Below the pieces are notes generated by a model that saw only the letters and a list, made by a program, of their open reading frames with translations, did no database searches and was not told the origin of the DNA. The position numbers and the translations under genes are program-made. Of a stretch of DNA of 64,000 nt, positions 35,125-43,924 are shown in pieces. Positions within the stretch are counted from its first letter, which is position 1, and the number at the start of each line of letters is the position of its first letter. The stretch is taken from contig NZ_JACSGT010000001.1 of assembly GCF_021504595.1 (NCBI RefSeq), positions 2,170,001-2,234,000 on the forward strand. The letters are read 5' to 3'. This stretch comes from Chryseobacterium indicum. GTDB lineage: Bacteria > Bacteroidota > Bacteroidia > Flavobacteriales > Weeksellaceae.

Positions 35125-36213
35125 TTAGAACAAGGGTTTGTATTCGAACTGCGGATAGCCTCTTTCGCCGCTGCTGCTCGTAAGTCTGGTGAATCTCAGC
35201 TTAAAGTAATATCCGTCCGGATCTTTGATGACATAAAATACATCTCCTTTCACCTGATATCCGGAAGGTCCGACTTCCCGCCAGTTTCCTCCGATAACAC
35301 GCTGATCGTTGTAAATGAATTTCGACTGATCAATATCCGAAACTTTAAAATTATTGTAGGCTTCAACACCGGTTGTGGTTCCTGAAGCTTTTACTTCATA
35401 AGCTCCTGCTCCACCTACATTATTGATGGTGATAAAGTCTGCATACACATAACTTCCTGCTCCTGTAATGGTATTGGTAAAAACCGAAAAGCAAAGATCC
35501 CATTTCTTTTTTTCAGGCTGAATGAAGAGTTCTTTTTCATTTTTCAGACTAACGAAATTATAGTTGTACGCGGAGTTTTTATTGATGGTTAATTCCTTGT
35601 GAGAAGCAGAATTTAATGGGGCGTATTTTATTTTATATCCTCCGTTTGAAGTTCTTGAAACCTGAATTTTCATCCATCCTCTGCTTTCTCCGGCTGTGGT
35701 AACGCTTCCTGCGGGAACATTTCCTGTGTAAATTTCTTTTCCCATGTTCAGAAGATATACTGCATTTTCAGATTCATTGGGATTAATTTCTTCAATTGCG
35801 GTATAACCTGAAGGAAAGTTTCCTTTCACATCATCAATATAAATGGTATTGGAAGGGTTAAAATTCGCAACCTGTACAAGATCCTGTAAACCGGAAACCT
35901 GAGATTCTGTGACCAAATCGATATTTGTAGCATTCGGGATTTTTCCTGCTGCCATCATCAGAGAAGAATTAAGAATGACTTTAAAATTGCTTCCTGAATA
36001 TAAAGCGAGGTCCCAGTCGGTTCTTTTGGTCAGCACTTCAGAATCCGTTCCCAGATCAAACCAGACCTGATTGGGCTGTGTAGGTCCGCCAACGGTAGGA
36101 TTCACGATGGAACCTTCAATTTTTGATATGGCAACCGGATCTTCATTATCATTAATGCAGGACTGGGTGATGAATGATGTCCCGATGAAGAGGTAAAGCA
36201 GTATTTTTTTCAT
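35125..36213 (-). CDS. hmuY: HmuY-family surface heme-binding lipoprotein
   Basis: 362 residues. The lipoprotein signal has a lipobox ending in C (FIGTSFITQSCIND). HmuY-like beta-rich domain with QVWFDLGTDSEVLTKRTDWD, LELFIQ-type strands and KKKWDLCFSVFTNT, YVYADFITINNVGG. It is longer than P. gingivalis HmuY (about 216 residues), and two W-D-L strands (TDWDLALYSG and KKWDLCFSVF) suggest an internal duplication. It lies 15 bp after the TonB receptor gene, the standard hmuRY pairing reversed in name only. Confidence 0.85.
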   Translation of the reverse strand: MKKILLYLFIGTSFITQSCINDNEDPVAISKIEGSIVNPTVGGPTQPNQVWFDLGTDSEVLTKRTDWDLALYSGSNFKVILNSSLMMAAGKIPNATNIDLVTESQVSGLQDLVQVANFNPSNTIYIDDVKGNFPSGYTAIEEINPNESENAVYLLNMGKEIYTGNVPAGSVTTAGESRGWMKIQVSRTSNGGYKIKYAPLNSASHKELTINKNSAYNYNFVSLKNEKELFIQPEKKKWDLCFSVFTNTITGAGSYVYADFITINNVGGAGAYEVKASGTTTGVEAYNNFKVSDIDQSKFIYNDQRVIGGNWREVGPSGYQVKGDVFYVIKDPDGYYFKLRFTRLTSSSGERGYPQFEYKPLF

Positions 36214-36228
36214 TTCAATGATTATTTT

Positions 36229-38346
36229 TTAAAAGTTGTAGGTTAGTCTGGTGAAGTAGCTTCTGCCGTAGAAAAGGTTCGAGTTCGGATCGGTGGTTCC
36301 GTGTGCGGTTCCGGCAACGGTGGTGTCTCTTACGGATGAAACATCAAAAATGTTCTTGATTCCTGCACTGAGTTCAAAATGATTTTTGAAAAAGGGCTGA
36401 CTTACGACGAAATCCATCATGTTAAAGTTGCCGCGCTCTCCCACATAATAAAAAGGATGGGCAATATCCTGACTGTCTAAGACAAACATCTGAAGTTTCC
36501 CGACGTGTCTGTAAAACAACGAAACATTGGTTCCGGTTTTTGGGAGGGTATAGTTTGCAGCCAGTTTTCCTTCGAATGTATAAAAGAAATCATCTGGAGA
36601 AACCAGAGTTCCCGAAAAGAGCTCTTTTCCGATGCCATAATAAGAGGCATTGGCAGCAAGGCTGAACTGGTTTTTCTGAACTTTAAAATTGGCTTCAAAA
36701 AGTAATGATCTGAATTTGTTGATATTAATGTATTTATACTGCAACGGACTCTGATTGATCTGCAGAACTTCTATTCTGTTTTTGAGATCCATGTACGTTG
36801 CGCTCGCTCCTACCTGAACATTCCATCCTGAATTGGTGGTGAATTTTTTGTCTCCGTTTAAAGAGATCGTGATTCCTTCTTCCGGTTTTAAATCTTCATT
36901 TCCTCTGATGTCGTGGTTGCTGTCGACAAAATAGGTGTAGAGTTCATCAAAATTCGGAAATCGGTTCGCGCTTCCTGCCACGAGTCGGATATTACTGGAA
37001 TCATCTATTTTTCCTCTTACCGTTAAGGAATAATTGTGCTGTGTATCAAATTTATCACTCAGCGCCAAACGGTAACCGGGTCTTAATGAAAGCCAGTCTG
37101 TAGGATTCCATTCTGCAGAAATAAAATTGGCGTAATTGAAAATTTTTCGGTCGACATTATTTCCTGCAAAATCTCCTGCAATAAAACCTGCGTATCCTTT
37201 GGTATGATCGAGTTCATAACCCAACTGGAAATCTATTTTTTTATCATCAAGAAAATTACTGAAAACGCCTCGTGAATAGATGACATCTGCTTTATTATAG
37301 GACTGATATGCTTCTTTCGTTCCCATTACTTTCCTATTCGGAATGTCATAGGTAAAATCTCTGTATTTTCTATCCTGAGTCTGATATGAAAAATCGCCGG
37401 TATAATTGATGCTGCCTAATTTGGTCTGAACATTTAACTGATTGACGTATCTTGTCGTGAGATAATCTCTGTCGGCAGAAGTATAAGTTCTGTTTCCCTC
37501 TCCTAAATAAAGCTCTGAAACAATCGGGCTGTAGAAATTGAGTTTTTCATTAACGAATCCGAATTTATAGAAAACGGACGTTTTATTTTTACTGTAGCGG
37601 ATCACTCCGTCGATATTCAGAACATCTTTCGGCTGCCACAGATATCCTCTTTTTCCGTCCTGTTCAAAATATTTATATCCTTCCTGCGTTCCTTTGAATC
37701 CCTGAAAATCGTTATGATTGATATTGGCTCCGATGTACCAGTTTTCATTTAAGTTATATCCTGCATTCAGCGTTTGGATATGTCTTCCCTCTCCTTTTTT
37801 GTACCAATTGTATTCTTTTCCTACGGTTTCTTCCTGAACCGAGGCATTTAACGTTAATTTTTTCTGAGTGCTTTTTTTGGTGATGATATTGATGACTCCG
37901 GCAACGGCATTGCTTCCGTAATCCACTCCCATTGAACCTCTTACCACTTCTATACGTTCTACATTATTGATATTGAGCTTGGTGAGATCTATATTGTTTC
38001 CCAGTCCCACATCTCCCACCACAGGAATATTGTCAATCAGGATCTTGGTGTATTCTCCACCCAGTCCCAGTAAACTCGCCGTTGAATTTCCGGAATTGCG
38101 GTCTGAAGTAATCAGGATGTTTAAGCTTTGGTTTAAAACATCTGCCACATTGGTTGCCGCCATATTTTTGATCTGCTGCGCGTCGATGACCTCCACTTTA
38201 TAAATTGATTTATTAATGGATTGCTGAGTATACTGTCCGGTAAGGACAACTTCTTCAATTTTTTCCAGCTTTACAGAATCTTTTTTCTGCGCGTTCATCC
38301 ACAAAATCATCGTTAAAGCAAGAACAGAAAGCAATTTCTTCTTCAT
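36229..38346 (-). CDS. hmuR: TonB-dependent heme/hemoprotein receptor
   Basis: 705 residues. Signal peptide (MKKKLLSVLALTMILWMNAQ), TonB box region and plug (VEVIDAQQIKNMAATNVADV, IEVVRGSMGVDYGSNAVAGV, INIITKK). A 22-strand barrel follows, with ETVGKEYNWYKKGEGRH loops and a terminal aromatic strand RSYFTRLTYNF. No carboxypeptidase-like N-domain. First gene of the heme operon, preceded by a -7 box and a Fur-box-like palindrome. The ligand is inferred from the operon. Confidence 0.92.
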   Translation of the reverse strand: MKKKLLSVLALTMILWMNAQKKDSVKLEKIEEVVLTGQYTQQSINKSIYKVEVIDAQQIKNMAATNVADVLNQSLNILITSDRNSGNSTASLLGLGGEYTKILIDNIPVVGDVGLGNNIDLTKLNINNVERIEVVRGSMGVDYGSNAVAGVINIITKKSTQKKLTLNASVQEETVGKEYNWYKKGEGRHIQTLNAGYNLNENWYIGANINHNDFQGFKGTQEGYKYFEQDGKRGYLWQPKDVLNIDGVIRYSKNKTSVFYKFGFVNEKLNFYSPIVSELYLGEGNRTYTSADRDYLTTRYVNQLNVQTKLGSINYTGDFSYQTQDRKYRDFTYDIPNRKVMGTKEAYQSYNKADVIYSRGVFSNFLDDKKIDFQLGYELDHTKGYAGFIAGDFAGNNVDRKIFNYANFISAEWNPTDWLSLRPGYRLALSDKFDTQHNYSLTVRGKIDDSSNIRLVAGSANRFPNFDELYTYFVDSNHDIRGNEDLKPEEGITISLNGDKKFTTNSGWNVQVGASATYMDLKNRIEVLQINQSPLQYKYININKFRSLLFEANFKVQKNQFSLAANASYYGIGKELFSGTLVSPDDFFYTFEGKLAANYTLPKTGTNVSLFYRHVGKLQMFVLDSQDIAHPFYYVGERGNFNMMDFVVSQPFFKNHFELSAGIKNIFDVSSVRDTTVAGTAHGTTDPNSNLFYGRSYFTRLTYNF

Positions 38347-38365
38347 AGGATCAAAAAATTTTTGA

Positions 38366-38373
38366 CAAATATA
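38366..38373 (-). promoter_or_regulatory. -7 box of the heme operon promoter
   Basis: TATATTTG on the minus strand, an exact TAnnTTTG match 20 bp from the hmuR start codon. Confidence 0.65.
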
Positions 38374-38380
38374 ATATTTT

Positions 38381-38399
38381 ATTTAGAACAATTAAAAAT
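38381..38399. promoter_or_regulatory. Fur-box-like site, heme-operon side
   Basis: 19-bp sequence starting ATTTAGAA and ending AAAAAT. It agrees with the flavobacterial Fur box reported in Elizabethkingia (ATTTAGAATTATTCTAAAT) at 15 of 19 positions. It lies about 20-40 bp upstream of the predicted hmuR transcript start, over the -33 region. Confidence 0.5.
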
Positions 38400-38406
38400 A
38401 ATTATA

Positions 38407-38414
38407 TAATTTTG
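38407..38414 (+). promoter_or_regulatory. -7 box of the T9SS-sorted protein gene
   Basis: TAATTTTG matches TAnnTTTG, 29 bp before the start codon at 38443. It is overlapped by the stronger Fur-box-like palindrome. Confidence 0.6.
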
Positions 38415-38430
38415 TAGAATAATTCTAAAT
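38412..38430. promoter_or_regulatory. Fur-box-like palindrome, strong copy
   Basis: TTGTAGAATAATTCTAAAT, reverse complement ATTTAGAATTATTCTACAA, 17 of 19 positions of the same Fur consensus. It contains the perfect palindrome TAGAAT-A-ATTCTA. It overlaps the end of the -7 box and the transcript start of the rightward gene. Confidence 0.65.
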
Positions 38431-38442
38431 AAAAATAATGTT

Positions 38443-39243
38443 ATGAAACTAGGACTACTTATTGGAGGTTTACTGCTTACAGCGATTTCGGGAAATGCAC
38501 AGGTAACAGCGATTAATGAGAATTTTGAATCTTTCACGGCAGGAACAGGCGCAGCGTGGCCGCAAAATAACTGGAACCGTGTACAGAGTGGTTCCGGACC
38601 GTGGGTATATGTTGATAATTCGAATGCTGCAGACAAACATATCCAGTATTACAGCTTTTTCACAACGAATACACCGGGTTATGCTATTGCTCCGCAAATT
38701 GTTGCACCCAATGGAAGTCAGATACTTACGTTTAAATCTTCCCTTACAGCAGGATCTTCCGTAGGAAGCACCGGAACTATTGAAGTTGGATTTGTGGACG
38801 GCGTTACAACAGCAGATATGGCAAGTTTTACAAAGATTGGAAATACGATTACGCTTACTTCAACAGACACGCAATATTCCGTACCGATTCCTGCATCCAA
38901 TAAACAATATATTGCCTTCAGAATTGTAGGAAGTCTTAATCACACAGCAATTCAGTTGGATGATATTTCTTATGCCGTAAGTTCGATACTTGCAGTTTCA
39001 GATCAGGCAAAATCAAAGGAAAGTGTACAGTTTGCAGTGAATTCCGACAATACCGTATTGCAGTTTGCTGCTAAAAAAGAACCGAAAAAAATTCAGATCT
39101 ATTCAGCGGGAGGTCAGAAAACAGCCGAAGGAAAATTATCCGGAAGATCGTTTGACATCAGCACACTTCAAACCGGAGTTTATTATATCCTGATTGAAAC
39201 GGCGGAAGGAGAAATCGTAAAATCAAAATTCATTAAAAAATAA
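38443..39243 (+). CDS. Secreted T9SS-sorted protein with cleaved-adhesin/choice-of-anchor-like domain
   Basis: 266 residues. Signal peptide (MKLGLLIGGLLLTAISGNAQ). Residues about 25-175 are a jelly-roll domain of the cleaved-adhesin / choice-of-anchor type (NENFESFTAG, NNWNRVQSGSGPWVYVDN, IAFRIVGSLNHTAIQLDDIS). Residues about 190-266 are a type A T9SS sorting tail (KKIQIYSAGGQ, GVYYILIETAEGEIVKSKFI). Divergent from the heme operon and covered by the same Fur-type control region. It may therefore be an iron-regulated surface or secreted protein that helps obtain heme. The ligand is not predicted by sequence. Confidence 0.85.
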   Translation: MKLGLLIGGLLLTAISGNAQVTAINENFESFTAGTGAAWPQNNWNRVQSGSGPWVYVDNSNAADKHIQYYSFFTTNTPGYAIAPQIVAPNGSQILTFKSSLTAGSSVGSTGTIEVGFVDGVTTADMASFTKIGNTITLTSTDTQYSVPIPASNKQYIAFRIVGSLNHTAIQLDDISYAVSSILAVSDQAKSKESVQFAVNSDNTVLQFAAKKEPKKIQIYSAGGQKTAEGKLSGRSFDISTLQTGVYYILIETAEGEIVKSKFIKK

Positions 39244-39307
39244 ACTTTTCACAGAATCACAAAGGTTCACCTGAACTTTAATGATAATACTTTCTATTTT
39301 TTCTAAT

Positions 39308-39339
39308 AAAAGGCTGTCCGCAATAGTGAACAGCCTTTT
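39308..39339. terminator. Bidirectional terminator
   Basis: 10-bp perfect stem AAAAGGCTGT/ACAGCCTTTT with a 12-nt loop, between the convergent T9SS-sorted protein gene and the monooxygenase-like gene. Confidence 0.75.
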
Positions 39340-39395
39340 AGTTTTATGCTTAACTCAGGAAGAGTAAAGTTATTTTTAAACTTCCTTCTTACAGA

Positions 39396-39686
39396 TTACA
39401 AAGTTTTAAATCCTTTAAATACCTGAGTAGAACTTTCCAGCATTTTAGAAACGTCTCTTCTGAAGTTCAGCAAATGATCCTGCCCGTTGTGGCGGTTCAG
39501 GTGCTCTTCACTTTCCCACAATTCCACCATGAAAAAAGTTCCTTTGTTATCTTTGTCTTCAATAAGATCATACTGCAGACATCCCTCTTCTTTTCTGGTT
39601 TCTCTTACCAGAATCTGGAAAAGTTCAACTGCTTCCATCAGATAATTCTCATTAAATCTGAAAAGCGCAACTACGTTTATGTTCAT
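39396..39686 (-). CDS. ABM-family (antibiotic biosynthesis monooxygenase-like) small protein
   Basis: About 96 residues from MNINVVALFRFNENY (39686). The start at 39725 adds 13 atypical residues. Dimeric ferredoxin-like ABM fold: LVRETRKEEGCLQYDLIEDK, FFMVELWESEEHLNRHNGQD. Relatives include YgiN quinol monooxygenase and IsdG-type heme oxygenases, and only the fold can be assigned. The position near the heme locus is suggestive but it is transcribed separately. Confidence 0.82.
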   Translation of the reverse strand: MNINVVALFRFNENYLMEAVELFQILVRETRKEEGCLQYDLIEDKDNKGTFFMVELWESEEHLNRHNGQDHLLNFRRDVSKMLESSTQVFKGFKTL

Positions 39687-39778
39687 TGTTATTTTTTTAG
39701 TGGTGTAAATGTAGAATATTTTCAAAACCGAAAAGATATTTCATGCTTTTATTTTTCCACATTTAACAGATTTTATCA

Positions 39779-40663
39779 CTAAAAAACAGATTTGTAAATG
39801 GTAATTGAGCTCATCACGATCACCAGAGTTCCGATGATGATAAACATACTTTTCACAGGAAGTTTTGCCGTTAAAATCGCAGAAAAAGGAGCGGTAAAAA
39901 TTCCTCCGATCAGAAGACCGAGAATGATATTCCAGTGCTGAATTCCCAATGTGAAAATAAAAGTAATGGCTGCCGTTAAGGTTAAAATAAATTTTGCCAC
40001 CGTAGAACTTCCCACTGCAAATCTCGGCGTAAAGGAATTTTTAATTAAAGTTCCTGTTACCAATGGTCCCCATCCTCCTCCTGCAAAGGAATCGATAAAA
40101 CCTCCGATCACTCCCAAACGCGTTAAATTTGTTTTCCTTCTCAATTTTTTGTCCTGCTTATTTTTAAAAGCATTGGATAAAATCTGAATTCCCAGATATA
40201 ATGTATAGAAGGAAATAATTGTTTTGGTAATTTTTGAATAATATTCTCCGAGATATGTGAGTGAAACCGCCCCGATCACTGCGCCGAAAACCGCAGGAAT
40301 GGCAAGTCTTTTCACCAGACTTTTGCTTACGTTTTTCAGTCTGATATGACTGATGCTTCCGGCTGCCGTTGTAAAGCTTTCCGCAGAATGAATACTCGCG
40401 CTCACCGCATGAGGCGGAATTCCGAGAAACAAAAGCGTGGTCGTACAAATTACGCCGTATCCCATTCCCATCGATCCTGCAACGATTTCTGCCAAAACTC
40501 CTACCAACATCATCCAGTAGAAAATGTAATTATCTTTGGCTAAAACAGTGAACAGTTCATCCAGATAACCCAATTCATACATGGTAAAGGCAACAACCGA
40601 CAGAAGTGCGATCGTCACAAAAAATACATTTAACCTGAACTGAACTTTTCTTGAAATAACCAT
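39779..40663 (-). CDS. TauE/SafE-family sulfite or organosulfonate exporter
   Basis: 294 residues with about eight hydrophobic segments. Motifs typical of the family are AEIVAGSMGMGYGVICTTTL and GGFIDSFAGGGWGPLVTGTL. Last gene of the sulfate-assimilation cluster (cysH-cysD-cysN then this, 120 bp after cysN). This suggests export of sulfite or another sulfur anion, or uptake of sulfate in reverse, as no other sulfate transporter is seen here. Confidence 0.85.
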   Translation of the reverse strand: MVISRKVQFRLNVFFVTIALLSVVAFTMYELGYLDELFTVLAKDNYIFYWMMLVGVLAEIVAGSMGMGYGVICTTTLLFLGIPPHAVSASIHSAESFTTAAGSISHIRLKNVSKSLVKRLAIPAVFGAVIGAVSLTYLGEYYSKITKTIISFYTLYLGIQILSNAFKNKQDKKLRRKTNLTRLGVIGGFIDSFAGGGWGPLVTGTLIKNSFTPRFAVGSSTVAKFILTLTAAITFIFTLGIQHWNIILGLLIGGIFTAPFSAILTAKLPVKSMFIIIGTLVIVMSSITIYKSVF

Positions 40664-40783
40664 TTTTTCTGTTTTCTATCGTTTTAAACCATTACTGAAA
40701 TATTATACAGCTAAGAAAATTCACTTTAAATCAGCTTACCTTTTTAAATCTTTTCTAAATGACTTAGATTATGTTTGTTTAAT

Positions 40784-42025
40784 TTATAAAATCATTATAG
40801 CTCCCACTGTTGAATTGCCTGTCTCGTCGATCAATATGGCATTGCCTGTTGCACTGCTTTCTTCAAAGCTGTCGAAAACCAGTGGTGAAGCTGTTTTTAA
40901 ACGGACTTTTACGACTTCATTTAATTTTATACTTTCAGAAACCGGCGTTTTTTCTAAAGTATTAACGTCTATTTTATATTCAATTTCTTTGATAATCGCT
41001 TTTAAAAGTTTGCTTTTGTGCTGAATGAAATATTTGTTTCCTTCGTTTAATTCCTTTTTATCCAGCCAGCAGACAACGGCTTCAATTTCGTTTTCAACTT
41101 TCGGAAGGCTTTCGGTTTTTACTAAAAAATCGCCTCTGCTGATATCGATATCATCTTCAACATGCAGAACTGCGGGCTGATTGGCAAAAACAAATTCCAC
41201 TTCTTCCCCCCCTGTTTCTATTTTTGAAATTTTGGTCTGAATATTCTGAGGAAGCACGGTAATTTCGTCACCTTTTTTGTAAATTCCCGAAAGAACTTCT
41301 CCTGCGTAACCTCTGTAATCATGCAGATTCTCCGTTTGCGGACGAATGACATACTGAACCTGAAATCTCGGACTCTGAAAGTTTTGATCTGAATTGATTT
41401 CAACCGTTTCGAGGAAATCTAACAGCGTAGAACCTTCATACCAAGCCATATTTTCTGATCTTTCAACAATATTGTCGCCATGAAATGCCGAAATCGGGAA
41501 ATAATTTACATTTTTTAACCCTAGTTTTTCTGCAACCAATTCATACTGAGCTTTTATATCCTTAAAAACTTCTTCAGAATACTCAACGAGATCCATTTTA
41601 TTGATGGCGACCACCACATTTTTCATCTTCAATAAAGACGCAATAATGGAGTGTCTTCTTGTCTGTTCAATCACGCCTTGTCTTGCATCAATAAGAATAA
41701 CAATCAGTTGCGAATTGGAAGCTCCCGTAATCATATTTCTTGTATACTGAATATGTCCCGGTGCATCGGCAATAATAAATTTTCTTTTCGGCGTAGAAAA
41801 ATAGCGGTACGCAACATCGATGGTAATTCCCTGCTCTCTTTCTGCTCTTAAACCATCGGTTAAAATAGCAAGGTCTACTCCGTTTTCGTTTTTATTTTTT
41901 GACTGTTTTTCGAGTGCTTCAAGCTGATCGATCAATATATTTTTACTGTCGTACAGAAGTCTTCCGATCAGGGTACTTTTCCCGTCGTCTACGCTTCCTG
42001 CCGTTATAAATCTTAATATGTCCAC
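40784..42025 (-). CDS. cysN: Sulfate adenylyltransferase large subunit (GTPase)
   Basis: 413 residues. GTPase G1 GSVDDGKSTLIGRLL, G3 DAPGHIQYTRNM, G4 NKMDLVEY, then EF-Tu-like beta-barrel domains (VQYVIRPQTENLHDYRGYAG). It drives APS formation with CysD. No APS-kinase domain is fused (the protein stops near 413), in line with a pathway that reduces APS directly through the CysH seen here. Confidence 0.94.
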   Translation of the reverse strand: MDILRFITAGSVDDGKSTLIGRLLYDSKNILIDQLEALEKQSKNKNENGVDLAILTDGLRAEREQGITIDVAYRYFSTPKRKFIIADAPGHIQYTRNMITGASNSQLIVILIDARQGVIEQTRRHSIIASLLKMKNVVVAINKMDLVEYSEEVFKDIKAQYELVAEKLGLKNVNYFPISAFHGDNIVERSENMAWYEGSTLLDFLETVEINSDQNFQSPRFQVQYVIRPQTENLHDYRGYAGEVLSGIYKKGDEITVLPQNIQTKISKIETGGEEVEFVFANQPAVLHVEDDIDISRGDFLVKTESLPKVENEIEAVVCWLDKKELNEGNKYFIQHKSKLLKAIIKEIEYKIDVNTLEKTPVSESIKLNEVVKVRLKTASPLVFDSFEESSATGNAILIDETGNSTVGAIMIL

Positions 42026-42218
42026 GTTTGTTTTATTAATGATGAGTAATTGAGTGAGGTTGAGAGTGAGGCTGAGGTTAAGATTGAAGGCTTACTACAA
42101 AAACTTCTGACTTCCATCTTCCATCCTAAATATAAAGGTTGAGATTCAGGCTAAGACTGAAAACTTACTACAAAACGTCCATCTTCCAACCTCCAACTTC
42201 CAACTTCCAACTTCCAGC
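42026..42218. repeat. Gap with degenerate heptanucleotide repeats between cysD and cysN
   Basis: 193-bp gap. Near-tandem heptamers of the type CTTCCAA occur at 42183-42217 (CTTCCAA CCTCCAA CTTCCAA CTTCCAA CTTCCAG). Looser copies upstream include two diverged direct repeats containing GGCTTACTACAAAA / AACTTACTACAAAA. Similar tracts are seen at 44422-44452, 53053-53083 and 63671-63690. Confidence 0.6.
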
Positions 42219-43127
42219 CTAAAAATAACCTCCTTTCTTCCGGTCTTCCATCGCGGCTTCCGTCACTTTATCGTCGATTCGGGTTTCGCCGCGCTCGGAA
42301 ATTCTGGATGCGGTGATTTCATTCACAACCTCATCTAAAGTTTCGGCAGCGCTTTCTACTGCGGCAGTACAGGTCATGTCTCCGACGGTTCTGTAACGGA
42401 CTTTTTTATTAACAATTGTATCATTTTCATCAATCTGAATAAAATCCGATACTGCAATTAACTGTCCGTCATACTCAATCACCTCACGCTCATGTGCGAA
42501 GTAAATGGATGGCAACTGGATATTTTCTTTTTTAATATAATTCCAGACATCAAGTTCCGTCCAGTTCGAAATCGGGAAAACTCTTACATTTTCACCTTTG
42601 TTGATTCTTCCGTTGTAGATGTTCCACAATTCGGGACGCTGCAGCTTCGGATCCCATTGTCCGAATTCATCACGCACAGAGAAAAAACGTTCTTTGGCTC
42701 TTGCTTTTTCTTCATCTCTTCTCGCTCCGCCAATGCATGCATCGAATCCGAATTCTTCAATCGTATCTAATAAAGTGTGGGTTTGCAGCCAGTTTCTGGA
42801 AGCAAATTTTCCTTTCGGCTCGGTTAAATTTTTAGCTTTAATGGTATCTTCTACCTTTCTTACAATCAGTTCCGCGCCGATATTTTCTGCTAAATAATCT
42901 CTGAACTGCAATGCTTCAGGAAAGTTATGTCCTGTATCGATATGAACCAACGGAAAAGGAATTTTCATCGGAGCAAAAGCTTTTTTTGCCAGATGAACCA
43001 AAGTGATAGAATCTTTTCCGCCACTGAAAAGCAGCGCAGGTTTTTCAAACTGAGCGGCAATTTCCCTCATAATGTAGATACTTTCTGCTTCCAACTGCTC
43101 CAGATAATCTAACGTATGTGTCGTCAT
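42219..43127 (-). CDS. cysD: Sulfate adenylyltransferase small subunit
   Basis: 302 residues. ATP pyrophosphatase PP-loop LLFSGGKDSITLVHLA, and PLVHIDTGHNFPEALQFRD, GGARRDEEKARAKERFFS and NISNWTEL-like strands are typical of CysD. It makes APS from sulfate and ATP. 16 bp after cysH. Confidence 0.95.
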   Translation of the reverse strand: MTTHTLDYLEQLEAESIYIMREIAAQFEKPALLFSGGKDSITLVHLAKKAFAPMKIPFPLVHIDTGHNFPEALQFRDYLAENIGAELIVRKVEDTIKAKNLTEPKGKFASRNWLQTHTLLDTIEEFGFDACIGGARRDEEKARAKERFFSVRDEFGQWDPKLQRPELWNIYNGRINKGENVRVFPISNWTELDVWNYIKKENIQLPSIYFAHEREVIEYDGQLIAVSDFIQIDENDTIVNKKVRYRTVGDMTCTAAVESAAETLDEVVNEITASRISERGETRIDDKVTEAAMEDRKKGGYF

Positions 43128-43143
43128 TTTTTATTTTTTTGAA

Positions 43144-43836
43144 TTAATGAGAATGCAGACCGCACTCTTTCTGTGAACTTTCCCACCACCATCGTCCGGC
43201 GCGCGGATTTTCTCCTTCTTCGATTGCTCTTGTACAGGGTTGACAACCGACACTGATGAATCCTTTTTTGTGTAAAGACAATTCCTGAACTTTATTTTCT
43301 TTCAGATAATCTAAAACATTCTGGTAATTCCAGTGAATTAAGGGATTGTATTTGTATAGTTTACGATCTTCGTCCCATTCGATGACCGGCATATTTTCTC
43401 TGTTTTCAGACTGTTCGGAGCGCAATCCGGTAATCCAGATTTTTGCATTTTCCAATGCGCGGTTTAAAGGTTTAACCTTGCGGATAAAACAGCATTCTTT
43501 TCTGTTTTCTATGGAATGATAAAATGCATTGATTCCTTTTTCATTCACATATTGTTCCACGTCGGAACTTTCCGGAAAATAGACTTCCGTTTTTGTTTTG
43601 TATCGGGAATTGTTCTGGGAAAGCAATTCGTAGTGCTCGTAAAAAAGTCTTCCTGTATCAAGCGTGAGCACTTTTACCGGCAGATGATTTTTGAAAATCA
43701 TATCCGTAATTACCTGATCTTCCTGTCCGAGCGAAGTGGAAAAAACAATACCTTCCGAAATTTTTGAAGAAATAAATTTCAGTCCCTCTTCTGCGGAAAG
43801 CTGTTTCAGTAACTCTGCATCTTCTTTTGAAATCAT
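43144..43836 (-). CDS. cysH: Adenylylsulfate (APS) reductase, [4Fe-4S] type
   Basis: 230 residues. PAPS-reductase fold with FSTSLGQEDQVITDMI, VLTLDTGRLFYEHYEL and GLRSEQSENRENMP. The two Cys pairs KECCFIRKVKPL and GCQPCTRAIEEGENPRAGRW are the [4Fe-4S] ligands that mark APS rather than PAPS reductases. The redox Cys is in the C-terminal KECGLHSH. First gene of the cys operon, with an inverted-repeat operator upstream and the Rrf2 regulator gene beyond it. Confidence 0.93.
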   Translation of the reverse strand: MISKEDAELLKQLSAEEGLKFISSKISEGIVFSTSLGQEDQVITDMIFKNHLPVKVLTLDTGRLFYEHYELLSQNNSRYKTKTEVYFPESSDVEQYVNEKGINAFYHSIENRKECCFIRKVKPLNRALENAKIWITGLRSEQSENRENMPVIEWDEDRKLYKYNPLIHWNYQNVLDYLKENKVQELSLHKKGFISVGCQPCTRAIEEGENPRAGRWWWESSQKECGLHSH

Positions 43837-43875
43837 ATTTTGTTCATTTGAAGTAATGCAAATATCAGATAAAAT

Positions 43876-43904
43876 AATTATCCTACCAAAAAAGTAGACT
43901 AATT
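43876..43904. promoter_or_regulatory. Palindromic operator upstream of cysH
   Basis: AATTATCCTAC, seven bases (CAAAAAA), GTAGACTAATT. Nine-base arms ATTATCCTA/TAGACTAAT with a 9-nt spacer, the same geometry and right half as 55605-55631. It lies just upstream of a -7-like GATATTTG (minus strand, 43869-43862). Candidate binding site of the adjacent Rrf2 protein. Confidence 0.6.
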
Positions 43905-43924
43905 ATTTTAAAAAAAGGATCTGA

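Noticed and set aside
38443..39243. T9SS-sorted protein as part of the heme operon
   Set aside because: It is on the opposite strand with its own promoter. Only the control region is shared.
42026..42218. CTTCCAA tract as a CRISPR array
   Set aside because: Period of 7 with no spacers of 25-40 nt. No cas genes in the window.
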